A DNA stretch of 64,000 nt from Pseudomonas sp. CFBP 13711 (GTDB lineage Bacteria; Pseudomonadota; Gammaproteobacteria; Pseudomonadales; Pseudomonadaceae): the NCBI RefSeq assembly GCF_014842265.1, contig NZ_JACYVI010000009.1, forward strand, positions 62,001 through 126,000. The letters run 5' to 3'. Position numbers and translations under genes: made by a program. Under the pieces are notes generated by a model. It did no database searches. It was given only the letters and a program-made list of their open reading frames with translations, and was not told the DNA's origin. Of this stretch, positions 1 through 9,164 are shown piece by piece. The stretch's first letter is position 1. The number at the start of each line of letters is the position of its first letter.

Positions 1-266
1 GCGAAGGCGACCGGATCGACTTGCGTGACCTGCTGCAAGGTGAAGACACCGACACCCTCAGCAAGTACCTGCAAATCACCAACGATGGTCATGACACCAT
101 TCTGCAAGTCAGCACCACCGGGCAGTTCGCGTCGAATGTCACTGCGGCTGCCGCGGCGACCACGGCCGATGTGCACATCAAGGTGGAAGGCGTGACCTGG
201 AGCAATTCCATGGTCAACTCGCTGGTGAGCGGTGCGGATCCGACCATCAAAGTCGATCACCACTGA
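1..266 (+). CDS. C-terminal end of a large type I-secreted (RTX/LapA-type) adhesin, truncated by the window
   Basis: Only the last ~88 residues are present; the frame is open to the window edge. The fragment starts with EGDRIDLRDLLQGED, the typical entry of the C-terminal secretion-target domain of large type I-secreted repeat proteins (VCBS/LapA kind), continues with an ITNDGHDTILQVS strand pattern, and ends with an Ala/Thr-rich stretch and DHH. Such proteins leave through an ABC/MFP/TolC channel and remain at the outer membrane until LapG cleaves them. lapG-lapD lie ~2 kb away, which fits a LapA- or MapA-like substrate, but the N-terminal retention module and the LapG cleavage site lie outside the window, so the exact adhesin cannot be named. 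Confidence 0.8.
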   Translation, partial: EGDRIDLRDLLQGEDTDTLSKYLQITNDGHDTILQVSTTGQFASNVTAAAAATTADVHIKVEGVTWSNSMVNSLVSGADPTIKVDHH

Positions 267-293
267 TAGCTGAGTCGCGAGAGCTGTTGTACT

Positions 294-326
294 GTGCTGG
301 CAGCCGTCCCTGACGGTTGCCAGCAC
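294..326 (+). terminator. Hairpin after the adhesin gene
   Basis: A 9-bp arm GTGCTGGCA (294-302) pairs with TGCCAGCAC (318-326), and an inner CCGTC (304-308) pairs with GACGG (312-316). There is no clear T-run, so termination is inferred from the stem and its position 28 bases after the stop codon. Confidence 0.5.
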
Positions 327-349
327 CGTTACTCCCTGAGGAATGAGCC

Positions 350-688
350 ATGTTTTACGTTCAGCGCGATGCCGATGGAACGCTAGTTCGCGTGGAAGCA
401 ACGGCCTTTGCCGAAGCGAGCGAGCAACTGCCGCCCGATGACCATCAGGTGCAAGCCTGGTTTGCCAACGAAGTGGTCGAGAAAAGCCTGATCCAGCTCA
501 AGTCCAGCGACATGGACATGATCCGGGTACTGGACGACTTGATTCAGGTCCTGACCAGCAAAGGCATCCTCAACATCACCGACCTCCCCGCCGCCGCACA
601 GGCGAAATTGATGGATCGAACCCAGGCCCGGGAAACACTGGGCGGCCTGAGTGACCTGATCAATGATGATGAACAACGGCTGATCTAA
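350..688 (+). CDS. Small conserved protein of unknown function (112 aa)
   Basis: I do not recognise a catalytic domain. The product is acidic and probably soluble, with no signal peptide or membrane segment. Its middle (DMDMIRVLDDLIQVLTSKG, ~52-70) and C-terminal part look helical. A GAGGA-like ribosome site lies about nine bases before the ATG, and a strong terminator overlaps the end of the gene, which supports a genuine short gene. It lies directly downstream of a type I adhesin, but the hairpin between the two suggests separate or attenuated expression. I infer only that it belongs to the adhesin neighbourhood. Confidence 0.65.
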   Translation: MFYVQRDADGTLVRVEATAFAEASEQLPPDDHQVQAWFANEVVEKSLIQLKSSDMDMIRVLDDLIQVLTSKGILNITDLPAAAQAKLMDRTQARETLGGLSDLINDDEQRLI

Positions 689-700
689 AGGCCGTTTTTT
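675..700 (+). terminator. Rho-independent terminator
   Basis: AACGGC (675-680) pairs with GCCGTT (691-696), followed by a T-run to 700. The stop codon of the preceding 112-residue gene lies in the loop. Confidence 0.8.
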
Positions 701-886
701 CGGCACTTCCCTCACTGCGAACGATGTGCATATCCGATCTCGGGTACGCCCGTGTTCGCGTGCGCCACCAGCCGATCGCGGCTAAGGCATGGTAGGCTAT
801 GCGCCGAAATTTTAGGCAGGGTCCGATCGGTTTTCGGGCCCGAGAAAGTATTGAGCGGCATCTACAATTGACAGGACGAAACGAGC

Positions 887-1996
887 ATGGCAGGTGGCAA
901 GGACACAACCACGAATGAGAGCGAAAACGTCGAGTCTTCAATTCCGCAGTACAGCGGCGCTGCAACTCAGCATTTCGATGTCCAGGGCCCACAACGGATG
1001 TCACTAGCGTCCGAGGGCTTACAATCCTCCACCGCCAGCAAGACCCAGCGGAAACTGGTCTCGATCATAATTCCTTTCTACAACGAGGAGGATAACGTTG
1101 CGGCGACGCTGGAAGAGATTGGCCGGTGCGTCAATCACGATCTTTATGACTGGGAGGTGATCGCAGTCAACGACGGCAGCAGCGACGCAACGCTTGCTGT
1201 GCTTGAGGCAAGTCGACCCCATAACGTCTCGCTGGTGATCGTCGATCTTTCCCGAAACTTCGGTAAAGAGGCTGCCCTTTCGGCAGGGCTTGAGCAAGCC
1301 CGAGGCGCCGCGGTCATTCCACTGGATGCGGACTTGCAAGATCCCCCGGAGCTACTGGCCGAGATGCTGGCGCTCTGGGAAAACGGCCATGACGTCGTTC
1401 TCGCCAAGCGCATCGACCGATCCAGTGACGGCGCGCTCAAGCGCATGACCGCCAGGGCTTTTTACAAAGTAATCAATCGTCTGTCCGACGTTGAAATCCC
1501 TAACGATGTTGGCGATTTCCGTCTCATGGACCGACGTGTTGTGGACGTCCTGTGCTCTCTTCCTGAAACCCGCAGGTTCATGAAAGGCCTGTTCGCCTGG
1601 GCAGGCTTTCGCACCACTACTGTCAATTACACCCGTCCAGAACGCGCACTCGGCACCACTAAGTTTTCAGGTTGGAAGCTCTGGAATCTGGCGCTCGAGG
1701 GCATTACTTCCTTCTCCATTGCTCCATTGAAGATCTGGACCTACATCGGATTCGGGGTCGCATTACTGTCTTTCATGTACGGCGGTTTCATCGTCATAAC
1801 CACTCTGATGTTTGGCGCCGACGTACCGGGCTACGCATCGTTGGCCTCAATGATGCTGTTCATGTCAGGGTTACAGATGATGGGCCTGGGAGTTCTGGGC
1901 GAGTATGTCGGCAGGACTTATCTGGAGTCCAAGAACCGTCCGCCGTATGTCATTCGCTCGGTCCGAAACCGCAAGGCGCAAAAACATGACGGCTAA
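887..1996 (+). CDS. gtrB: GtrB-like family 2 glycosyltransferase (polyprenyl-phosphate sugar synthase)
   Basis: The enzyme would transfer a sugar from a nucleotide donor to undecaprenyl phosphate on the cytoplasmic face. The GT2 domain starts at SIIIPFYNEEDN (~59-70) and shows VNDGSSDAT, the metal-binding DADLQDPPE (~147-155) and DFRLMDR. Two C-terminal membrane segments (about 283-310 and 316-340) are typical of the DPM1/GtrB group. The ~55 residues before the domain are extra compared with usual GtrB proteins; an in-frame ATG at 998 is an alternative start. The gene overlaps gtrA by 11 bases, so the two are translationally coupled. The third, sugar-specific member (GtrC) of a normal gtr trio is not present. 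Confidence 0.85.
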   Translation: MAGGKDTTTNESENVESSIPQYSGAATQHFDVQGPQRMSLASEGLQSSTASKTQRKLVSIIIPFYNEEDNVAATLEEIGRCVNHDLYDWEVIAVNDGSSDATLAVLEASRPHNVSLVIVDLSRNFGKEAALSAGLEQARGAAVIPLDADLQDPPELLAEMLALWENGHDVVLAKRIDRSSDGALKRMTARAFYKVINRLSDVEIPNDVGDFRLMDRRVVDVLCSLPETRRFMKGLFAWAGFRTTTVNYTRPERALGTTKFSGWKLWNLALEGITSFSIAPLKIWTYIGFGVALLSFMYGGFIVITTLMFGADVPGYASLASMMLFMSGLQMMGLGVLGEYVGRTYLESKNRPPYVIRSVRNRKAQKHDG

Positions 1997-2387
1997 TGGC
2001 GACCTGCATAAATTCATCAAATTTGCGATGGTGGGCCTGCTCAACACGGGTATTCATATCGCAGCGGTTTACCTGCTGGTAGAACAGGCAGCGGTCGAAC
2101 CGCCACTTGCCAATGCGATCGCGTTTTTATGCGCTAACGCATTTTCGTACCTGATGAACTCTATGTGGACCTTTAAAGCGCGCAAGGAACTGAAGGTTTA
2201 CTTAAAGTTCCTGACGGTGAGCACGGTAGGATTGGCCATTTCGTGGACGTGCGTGTATTGCACGCGATTCTTCGATATCAACTACATGTACGGTGTCGTC
2301 GCGTCCGTATTCGTTGTTGCCATCGCCAGCTATTGGCTAAACAGCCGTTTCGTTTTTGTCGAATCCCAAGCCGACCCACTGAACTAA
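1986..2387 (+). CDS. gtrA: GtrA-family lipid-linked sugar flippase
   Basis: A 133-residue protein with four hydrophobic helices and the GtrA pattern: FIKFAMVGLLNTGIHIAAVY at the start, an N-A-x-S-Y motif near the second helix (ANAFSYLMNS), and SYWLNSRFVF at the end. GtrA proteins are believed to flip undecaprenyl-phosphate-linked sugars to the periplasmic side. The ATG at 1986 lies inside the end of gtrB, as usual for this pair. An inverted repeat follows, and the next gene (lapD) converges from the other strand. Confidence 0.87.
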   Translation: MTANGDLHKFIKFAMVGLLNTGIHIAAVYLLVEQAAVEPPLANAIAFLCANAFSYLMNSMWTFKARKELKVYLKFLTVSTVGLAISWTCVYCTRFFDINYMYGVVASVFVVAIASYWLNSRFVFVESQADPLN

Positions 2388-2395
2388 GCGCTTTA

Positions 2396-2421
2396 TATCC
2401 CGGCTACAGCAGGCCGGGATA
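2396..2421. terminator. Hairpin between convergent gtrA and lapD
   Basis: TATCCCGGC (2396-2404) pairs perfectly with GCCGGGATA (2413-2421) around an 8-base loop. It lies between two convergent stop codons and could serve both strands; no long T-run is present. Confidence 0.6.
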
Positions 2422-2423
2422 AC

Positions 2424-4370
2424 TCACTCCCATGGCGCCGGGTCACCCACCAACCGCCCCTGCACGCCGTCGATCCCCATCTCGGCAATCACCTGACGTT
2501 CGCCCTCGGTTTCAACCCGTTCAGCGATAAGGGGCAGATCGATACTGTGCGCGGCACGCTGCACGGCCTCTATAAACAGACGCTTATGACTTTCTTCGTC
2601 AATGGCGCGAATGTAACTGCCGTCGATCTTCAGGTATGCCAGGCCCAGATGCGCCAGATTGCCGATCATGCTGAAACGGCCTCCGAATCGCTGCAGCGCA
2701 AGCGAGAAGCCGTGCGCATGAAGGCGTCGGGTGATGTGCTCCAACACTGATTGATCAGGCAACTGCTCTTCGCCTATTTCGAAGGTCAGCCGGGGGCCGA
2801 GTTTGGTGTGCTGGCGCAACAGCTCGAATACTTCTTCCAGCGCTTGCGCATCAGCTAACGTCGCTGCCGAAAGGTTCAAAGCCAAGGATCGATCATGCTG
2901 CCGTAGATCCGACAGTACGTTGCGCAACATCCAGAGGTCCAGGCGAACGGACCAGCCAAATCGCTCGATCCACGGCAAAAAGCGTCCAGCCGGAATCGCT
3001 AGGCCTTGGTCATCGACCAGACGAGACAGAACTTTGTAATGCATCACCCGAGTGATATCCCGTGTTTTGACCACGGGCTGGAAGAAAAGCTTGAAACCTC
3101 CATGAGTCAGCGCCTGGTCAAGCAAACGATGCCACGTGTGCTGATCATCACCCGCACTTACAACTACACCCTTCTCAGCATAACTCCAAGTTTGCTCACC
3201 TTGGGTTTCAGCCAGCGACAAAGCCTGATCCGCAAGGCCTAGCAAGGTGAGCGTCGCCTCCCCCGGCGTGTAAGCCGCCAAGCCCATATGTGCCACAGGA
3301 GAAATATCGGAAACCCCAGTTCCGCCGAGGTCTTTGAGGGCTATTTCTAGATCCTCAACCAGCTCCAGAGCTTCCTCCCGCCCCATCCCTGGCGCGAGCA
3401 CTGCAAACTCGCCACCCCGAGAGCGACTAATCAGATGGCGTATCTTGGGATACTTCTCACATTGGCTGACGAGTAGATGCGCCACCGCGACAAGTAATGC
3501 ATCAGTGCGCTTGCCACCAAGGCGCAGGTTGAGACCGGCAAGATCCTGAACCCGTAATAGCAACAGGTGCCCTGCAAGCTCCTCTTCCGGATTGCTCACG
3601 TGCATTTTGAGCTGCATATCGAAATAACGGCGGTTGGACAGCCCGGTCAGGCTGTCCTGATACGACTCGATGCGCAGCTTCTCACTGCGCTCGGTGCTTT
3701 CCTGAAACAGCGCCTTGAGCTTCTCGACCATCTGGTTCATCGCCTGCACCACCCGGCGCAGCTCCGGCGTGCGCGGCAGTTCGGGCAGAACGAGGAACTC
3801 GCGACGGCCAATCGCCTGGGACTGCGCCATCATGTAATCCAGCGGCTTGAGCTGCCGGCGCAACAGCATCGCGCCCAGAATCGCACTGACCACACCGCAC
3901 ACCAGCAACCAGCCGAGGCTACCCAGCGCGCTCTGCCACAATTTGGCCAGCGCGAACATCGGATGGCTGACCACCTCGACCCGCGCCGTCTGCTGCCAGC
4001 CGCGGCTGACAATCGCCTCGCCGCCCGCCGGCTCAAGCCCGATGGCGTTGATGAACCACTGCGGCACGCCCTGATTGTCCGGCGTCGCACTGCGCTCGAC
4101 GATCGCGGCGCCACTCGCCAGATCCACCACCCGGATGCTCGCGTAGTAACCGCTGTCGAAGATCGACGCCACCATCAGCTCGACCATCGCCGGGTCATCG
4201 ATATTGGACGTCAGCGACAGCGCCAGCGACGTCGCAGCGTCCTGGGCGTGGGAGCGAAGCTGATTGACGTACTGCGCCCGGGAGCTTTCCAGGCTGACGA
4301 CAAAACTTCCCGCAAAGGCAACCACCATGAACAGACAGATCGCGATCAACAGCTGTTTGAACAGAGACAT
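2424..4370 (-). CDS. lapD: LapD: inner-membrane c-di-GMP receptor controlling LapG
   Basis: 648 residues: N-terminal membrane helix, periplasmic output domain containing GVPQWF (~130), second helix, HAMP, then degenerate GGDEF and EAL domains. The GGDEF site reads RGGEF (~317) and the EAL site reads KVL (~443), the inactive signatures expected of LapD, which binds c-di-GMP instead of making or breaking it. By family knowledge, c-di-GMP-bound LapD sequesters the periplasmic protease LapG and so keeps the adhesin on the surface. The ATG at 4370 is preceded by AGGAG and gives the family's usual length. lapG lies eight bases upstream in the same operon. Confidence 0.95.
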   Translation of the reverse strand: MSLFKQLLIAICLFMVVAFAGSFVVSLESSRAQYVNQLRSHAQDAATSLALSLTSNIDDPAMVELMVASIFDSGYYASIRVVDLASGAAIVERSATPDNQGVPQWFINAIGLEPAGGEAIVSRGWQQTARVEVVSHPMFALAKLWQSALGSLGWLLVCGVVSAILGAMLLRRQLKPLDYMMAQSQAIGRREFLVLPELPRTPELRRVVQAMNQMVEKLKALFQESTERSEKLRIESYQDSLTGLSNRRYFDMQLKMHVSNPEEELAGHLLLLRVQDLAGLNLRLGGKRTDALLVAVAHLLVSQCEKYPKIRHLISRSRGGEFAVLAPGMGREEALELVEDLEIALKDLGGTGVSDISPVAHMGLAAYTPGEATLTLLGLADQALSLAETQGEQTWSYAEKGVVVSAGDDQHTWHRLLDQALTHGGFKLFFQPVVKTRDITRVMHYKVLSRLVDDQGLAIPAGRFLPWIERFGWSVRLDLWMLRNVLSDLRQHDRSLALNLSAATLADAQALEEVFELLRQHTKLGPRLTFEIGEEQLPDQSVLEHITRRLHAHGFSLALQRFGGRFSMIGNLAHLGLAYLKIDGSYIRAIDEESHKRLFIEAVQRAAHSIDLPLIAERVETEGERQVIAEMGIDGVQGRLVGDPAPWE

Positions 4371-4378
4371 CAGTACTC

Positions 4379-5179
4379 CTAATTCTCGGGCTCGGTGGGG
4401 AAGCCTTCTGCGGTCATTTTTTTCAACACGTCCTGCCACCGGGACAGACGTTTGGTGTCGCTCACTTTCTTGTTGCCCTGCGCACCCGGCAGCCACAGTC
4501 CTTCAGCGTTGAAGGCATACACCGGCAACAGGTCCGTGCGTTCGCTGGCAGGTTTGATGTCGTCGATCAGGCTGTCGAGCACCAGCGGCATGGCGTTCGG
4601 GCTCGAGTAATAGGTCAGCACCATGTGCGCGCGGTTCAGGCGCAGCGCCTTGACGTAGGTAATCAACAGCTTCTCGCTGGGCACGCCGAGGCGGCGCAGG
4701 CTGAAATACTTGGCGATCGCATAATCCTCACAATCCCCCGCGCCCTTGATCAGCGACTCGATCGGCGTCGCCCAGTAATCGACCTCGTGCCACAGGTCTA
4801 TGTCTTCGGCGTAGCGCATCTGCTTGTTGAAGAACAGGTTCACGACCTTGAGCTTGTCCATTTCGCTGACCTGCTTCTCGGTCGCCAGCAAATTCTGCCA
4901 GGCATCGATGCGCTGCTTACCCGCTCCCAACGGTCCGTACAGTGCTTCGGCACGGCGGCTGATCAGAGAAAAATCCCAATCCGCGCTCAGATAGCCGATA
5001 CACGCCGTGCACGTCAGTGCAAGCGCCAGAAGCATCCATAATCCAGGGCGCTTTTGAGCCGGGCGTGTCGCCAATTTGTCTAGTCCATCAGGCCATGGAT
5101 AACGGAAAGGGATGGTGAGGGGTTGAGGGAGGAAACGCAATGGCGCGGTGAGATCATGCGCAGAAGCAAATGCCCGCAA
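4379..5179 (-). CDS. lapG: LapG: periplasmic cysteine protease that releases the LapA-type adhesin
   Basis: The bacterial transglutaminase-like cysteine protease (DUF920) triad is visible, numbered from 5179: Cys150 in GAGDCEDYAIAK, His185 in NRAHMVL and Asp202 in VLDSL. A hydrophobic segment (LWMLLALALTCTACIGYL, ~48-64) should act as export signal. The family cleaves a di-alanine site near the N terminus of LapA when LapD is unliganded. The start is uncertain: the frame has no ATG before the hydrophobic segment, so TTG at 5179 or 5140 is probably used. It is first in the lapG-lapD operon and divergent from a glycosyltransferase. Confidence 0.93.
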   Translation of the reverse strand: MRAFASAHDLTAPLRFLPQPLTIPFRYPWPDGLDKLATRPAQKRPGLWMLLALALTCTACIGYLSADWDFSLISRRAEALYGPLGAGKQRIDAWQNLLATEKQVSEMDKLKVVNLFFNKQMRYAEDIDLWHEVDYWATPIESLIKGAGDCEDYAIAKYFSLRRLGVPSEKLLITYVKALRLNRAHMVLTYYSSPNAMPLVLDSLIDDIKPASERTDLLPVYAFNAEGLWLPGAQGNKKVSDTKRLSRWQDVLKKMTAEGFPTEPEN

Positions 5180-5244
5180 ACGCGACTCATGATAGGCTCG
5201 CGCCCCTTGATTTCATGACTGGCTGGGTTGGTTTGGAAACGCGT

Positions 5245-6405
5245 ATGGATATTGGTTTGAGCTGCACCGTCTGGGCGATGTGTGAACGTGCCGGTCATCT
5301 GGATGGGATTGGCGTGTACACCCGCTCTCTGTGGCAGGCGATGGAAGCGCTCAAACAAAGCGAAGACCCAGTTATCACCGTCAAACCCTACGCGTTTGGC
5401 CGCAATCTGCCCCAACTCGCGTGCGGCGTGCCGAAGATGCTCTCGGCAGACTTCCGGATTCAGGTGCTGGCGAGCGGCTTGCTCAGCCTGCCGCTGCCCA
5501 ACTCCTCCGCCATCGCCCGCGATGTCGACATCATCCACGCCTCCGATCACCAGATCCCGCGCATCAGCGGCGTGCCCGTCATTGCCACGGTCATGGACGC
5601 GATTCCGCTGATCCATCCCGAGTGGATCAGACAGAACCTCAAAACCCTCAAGGGTTGGCTGTTCGCGCGAAGCGTTCACAGCGCCGATCACCTGATCACC
5701 ATCTCCGAACACAGCAAGCAGGATCTGGTCACGCACATGGGGATTGCCCCCGAGAAAATCAGCGTGACGCCCCTTGGCGTGGACCCGGTCTATTTCGAGC
5801 GCATTCCCCTCGAAACCCGCGACGCTGTTCTGGACAAACACCAACTCAAACCCGGTTTCTTCCTGTTCATCGGCACGCTGCAGCCGCGCAAGAATCTGCC
5901 GAAGGTGCTGGAGGCGTTCAACGCGCTGCCGGAGGCAGTGCGCAAAGAGCATCCGCTGATTGTGGTGGGACGTGACGGCTGGGCCAACGAAGACCTGATT
6001 CCGCAGCTCAAGGCGCTGGAAGCAAAAGGCGAAGGGCGCTGGCTCAGTTACCTGCCGCAGTCCGACGTGTTCGCACTGCTCCAGAGCGCCAGCGCATTGG
6101 TGTTTGCGTCTTTGTACGAAGGGTTTGGCTTGCCGGTGATCGAAGCATTCGCGGCGCAGTGCCCGGTCATTGCGTCGAACACCACGTCCCTGCCGGAAGT
6201 CACCGGCAATGCCGCCTGGGCGGTCGACCCGCTGGATGCGTCGAGCATCTCGGCGGCCATGCTCGACGTGTTGAGTAACGATGCGCTCAGGATAGAGCGA
6301 GTTGAAATAGGGCTGGAACGCGCCCGTCAGTTTACCTGGCAGGAATGCGCGCGGCAGACCCTGGCGGTGTACCGCAAAGTGTTGGCGGCACACCCCAAGG
6401 CGTAA
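5245..6405 (+). CDS. Family 4-type glycosyltransferase (GT-B fold)
   Basis: The ~386-residue product begins MDIGLSCTVWAM and has the usual two Rossmann halves. The donor half shows FIGTLQPRKNLPK, VVGRDGW and the E-x7-E signature ASLYEGFGLPVIEAFAAQCP. Enzymes of this group (WbpY-like mannosyl/rhamnosyltransferases) act on the cytoplasmic side on nucleotide-sugar donors. I chose the ATG at 5245 over 5170 because the earlier start would overlap lapG, and GGAAA lies just before 5245. It sits between lapG and the reverse-strand secretion operon, with its end ~12 bases from the convergent TolC-like gene. Its sugar specificity cannot be read from sequence. Confidence 0.85.
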   Translation: MDIGLSCTVWAMCERAGHLDGIGVYTRSLWQAMEALKQSEDPVITVKPYAFGRNLPQLACGVPKMLSADFRIQVLASGLLSLPLPNSSAIARDVDIIHASDHQIPRISGVPVIATVMDAIPLIHPEWIRQNLKTLKGWLFARSVHSADHLITISEHSKQDLVTHMGIAPEKISVTPLGVDPVYFERIPLETRDAVLDKHQLKPGFFLFIGTLQPRKNLPKVLEAFNALPEAVRKEHPLIVVGRDGWANEDLIPQLKALEAKGEGRWLSYLPQSDVFALLQSASALVFASLYEGFGLPVIEAFAAQCPVIASNTTSLPEVTGNAAWAVDPLDASSISAAMLDVLSNDALRIERVEIGLERARQFTWQECARQTLAVYRKVLAAHPKA

Positions 6406-6416
6406 GTCGCTGCAGA

Positions 6417-7829
6417 CTACTTAGGGGTTACTTTGGTGTTACTGGGGGCTGAATTATTCAAGTCCTTTAGCGCTTCCGAATCATCGCCGCCCAGCCACAC
6501 GTTCACGCTGGCAACGCTCTCTTGCGACAGCTTGCCGGCCCAGCGATTCAGGATGAACAGATTGGTGATGAAGTCGTACTGCGACTTCAGCAGATCGCTA
6601 CGGGCTTTGAACTCGTTCTGTACGGCGGTCAGGACGTCGACGGCGTTAACCACACCATAAGTGAACGCCTTCTGCGCCGCGATGCTCGACTGTTTGGCTG
6701 AGGACAGCGCGTTCTGCCCCGCGCGGATCTTGTCCACGGCAGACTGAGCGGTGAGATACGCGTTGGTGGTTTCCTTCACCACTTGCCGGCGAACCCCTTC
6801 AAGATCCTGCTCGGCCGCATACTGCTCATCATACAGCCCGCTCACCCGTGCTGAAGTCGAGCCGCCACTGTAGATCGGCACTTTCAGGCCAATGGTTGCA
6901 ACGTAGCTGTCACTGCGCGGAGTCAGCGTGTTGTCGTAGCCGACGTCACTCTGCGACGCCCCGAGGTTGAAACTCAGCGAGGGATAGTGCCCGCCCTTGC
7001 CTTCACGGACTGCAGCATCTGCCGCCGCGAGGTTACTTTCGTAGGCTTTGAGCCGGGGATTGCTGTCGAGCGCTTGAGCGATCCAGGCGTCGAGCGGCAA
7101 CGTCGGCGCCTCGAGCGCGATATCGTTACGAATTCGGCTCAAACGATCGTTGATCGGGCGACCGACAATCTCTGATAGCCCTTCCCGTGACAAACGCACC
7201 TGATTGCGCGCTTCAATTTCCTGGGCCAACAACGAGTCGACTCGCGCTTTGAGATCGAGCATGTCGGTAATCTTGGCCATCTGCTTGGCGTACATGGCAT
7301 TGACGCGATCAAGGCTGCCTTGGGTGGCGCGCCGCTCGGCCGAGACCAGTTCCAGTGCATCGTCGGCAGCGAGCGCCGCAAAGTAACGCTTGGCCAGATC
7401 CACTGTCGCTTCGGCCTGAGAGTCCTCGGACTGCGACGCTTTCTGCAGCGTGACGCTCTTGGCCTTCTGATAACGCTCCCACGCTTCCTTGTTGTAGATG
7501 AACTGGCTGAGATTGAGCCCATAGCTTTTGTTGTCGTAGATTTCTCGCGACTGTTCATCCTTGCGCAGAATTCGGTTGATGTTGCTGCTCGCAGAAACCT
7601 GCGGCAGTAACCCACCGAACGCCTCTCTCTCCTGCTGTTTGGCAGACCGCGCGTGCGCATAGGCAGAGAGAATGCGTGGATCTTCAAGCCGAGACTCTTT
7701 GTACAACGTCATCAGATCAAGTGAGTAGGTAGAAGCGCTGACCTGTTGCGGAACCTCAGGCTGCGCCGCATTAGCGTTTAGTGCGAACAAACCAAGGAAG
7801 AGACCGGGAAGAAAACGGACCACTGTCAT
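6417..7829 (-). CDS. TolC-family outer-membrane channel of a type I secretion system
   Basis: 470 residues with a clear signal peptide ending ANA|AQ (~22-24) and two repeated helical/strand halves typical of OEP/TolC trimers, including the pattern VPIYSGGSTSARV (~313-325) and the later NAVDVLTAVQNEF, which match the PrtF/TolC type I subfamily. It would form the trans-periplasmic tunnel. The gene starts in an ATGA overlap with the HlyD-like gene, so the ABC-HlyD-TolC trio is a single operon. It may have a short acidic, Asn/Ser-rich tail after the last helix. Confidence 0.92.
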   Translation of the reverse strand: MTVVRFLPGLFLGLFALNANAAQPEVPQQVSASTYSLDLMTLYKESRLEDPRILSAYAHARSAKQQEREAFGGLLPQVSASSNINRILRKDEQSREIYDNKSYGLNLSQFIYNKEAWERYQKAKSVTLQKASQSEDSQAEATVDLAKRYFAALAADDALELVSAERRATQGSLDRVNAMYAKQMAKITDMLDLKARVDSLLAQEIEARNQVRLSREGLSEIVGRPINDRLSRIRNDIALEAPTLPLDAWIAQALDSNPRLKAYESNLAAADAAVREGKGGHYPSLSFNLGASQSDVGYDNTLTPRSDSYVATIGLKVPIYSGGSTSARVSGLYDEQYAAEQDLEGVRRQVVKETTNAYLTAQSAVDKIRAGQNALSSAKQSSIAAQKAFTYGVVNAVDVLTAVQNEFKARSDLLKSQYDFITNLFILNRWAGKLSQESVASVNVWLGGDDSEALKDLNNSAPSNTKVTPK

Positions 7830-9151
7830 TCCTCGATCATCGACTTGGCAAACATGTTATTAGCAGGTTTCAAGAGGTACTGCAGCATCGTGCGGCTACC
7901 TGCATTGATCAACACGTCGGCGGGCATGCCCGGCTGGAGACGGCGATCACCCAACCGCTTTTTACCTTCTTCGGTAACCTTGACTCGAACAAGATAATAA
8001 CCCTCACCTGATTTTTCGTCTGTCAGGCGGTCAGCTGAGATTCGCGTTACTTCGCCTTGAATCACCGGAGTCGTCGCACTATTGAATGCACTAAAACGGA
8101 TATCTGTCCGCTTGCCGACAGTGATGCGGTCGATGTCATTGGTACCGACATGCGCCTCGACCACCAACTCTGAAGCCTCCGGCACGATGTCGAGCAAAGG
8201 GGTCGCCGCGCTGACTACACCGCCGATGGTGTGGACCTTCATGTCGAGGACCATCCCGTCCTCGGGCGCGCGAATAACGATGCGAGACAAACGATCTTTA
8301 AGCGCAGTTGCCTTTTCTTGCAGGTCAAAGACCTGGGCCTGCACATCACTCAGGTCCTTGGCGACATCGGAGCTGAATTTCTGGTTGGTTTGAACAATCT
8401 GCATCTCGGTTTCGTTGATCTGCAGACGCGTTTTGGTGATCGTCGATTGGTGGTCAGCAACCTCTGACTTGAGCATGTCCAGCTTGCGTTCTTGCTCCAG
8501 CAGACGCTGGTTATCGACGAAGCCTTGGCGCAGCAGATCCTTAAGCTCAGTGATCTCGCGGGTGTAGGACTTTTCCAGATTGACCTTCGTCCCGATCATG
8601 TCGTTTAGACCAATGATCTGCTGCTTCAACTGGCCAATCCGCTCTTTCTGCACTGAGATCTCGCCCAGCCTCGCGTCGTGCCGCGACCTGAACACCTGCG
8701 CTTCACCGTTGATGGCCTCGCGCGCGCGATCACTCTCGACACCGTCGATGACCAGTGCGGGAATAGCAGGCAAATCATCACGCTCGGCGCGCAGGCGGGC
8801 TTCTTTGGCGCGCGCCGTGATGAGCTGGTTGCGGGTGGATTCGTATTCGGAACTCAGCTGGCCATCATCAAGCACGATCAACGGATCGCCCTTGTGCACG
8901 GTATCCCCGTCTCGAGCGAGCAGTTCTTTAACAATGCCGCCTTCCAGATGCTGCACCGTTTTACGATAGCTCTGAACGGTGACGATACCGGTGCCGTAAA
9001 CAGCGTTGCCCAGTGGAGCAAAAGCGGCCCACGTGCCGAACAGGCCAAAGGTCACCAGAACAATTGTCATCCCTACCCGCCGAATACCCCGGTCGGACGT
9101 CGGCATATCGGCAGTATTTTCTTCAAGCACGGTCACGTTGTTGCTGGTCAT
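7826..9151 (-). CDS. HlyD/PrtE-family membrane-fusion protein of the type I secretion system
   Basis: 441 residues: short cytoplasmic N terminus, one membrane helix (VGMTIVLVTFGLFGTWAAFAP, ~26-46), a lipoyl-like half (VQHLEGGIVKELLARDGDTV), long coiled coils (~110-290), the second lipoyl half (IVIRAPEDGMVLDMKVHTIGG) and a beta-barrel near the C terminus (YYLVRVKV). It bridges the inner-membrane ABC protein and TolC. AAAGGA lies eight bases before the ATG at 9151. It follows the ABC gene after a 13-base gap and overlaps the TolC-like gene by four bases. Confidence 0.93.
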   Translation of the reverse strand: MTSNNVTVLEENTADMPTSDRGIRRVGMTIVLVTFGLFGTWAAFAPLGNAVYGTGIVTVQSYRKTVQHLEGGIVKELLARDGDTVHKGDPLIVLDDGQLSSEYESTRNQLITARAKEARLRAERDDLPAIPALVIDGVESDRAREAINGEAQVFRSRHDARLGEISVQKERIGQLKQQIIGLNDMIGTKVNLEKSYTREITELKDLLRQGFVDNQRLLEQERKLDMLKSEVADHQSTITKTRLQINETEMQIVQTNQKFSSDVAKDLSDVQAQVFDLQEKATALKDRLSRIVIRAPEDGMVLDMKVHTIGGVVSAATPLLDIVPEASELVVEAHVGTNDIDRITVGKRTDIRFSAFNSATTPVIQGEVTRISADRLTDEKSGEGYYLVRVKVTEEGKKRLGDRRLQPGMPADVLINAGSRTMLQYLLKPANNMFAKSMIEE

Positions 9152-9164
9152 TCATGAATTCCTT

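Noticed and set aside
3567..4382. A 271-codon forward frame opposite lapD
   Set aside because: His/Arg/Gln-rich shadow of lapD.
5080..6393. A 437-codon reverse-strand frame over the first GT4 gene
   Set aside because: Antisense of a gene with intact glycosyltransferase motifs.
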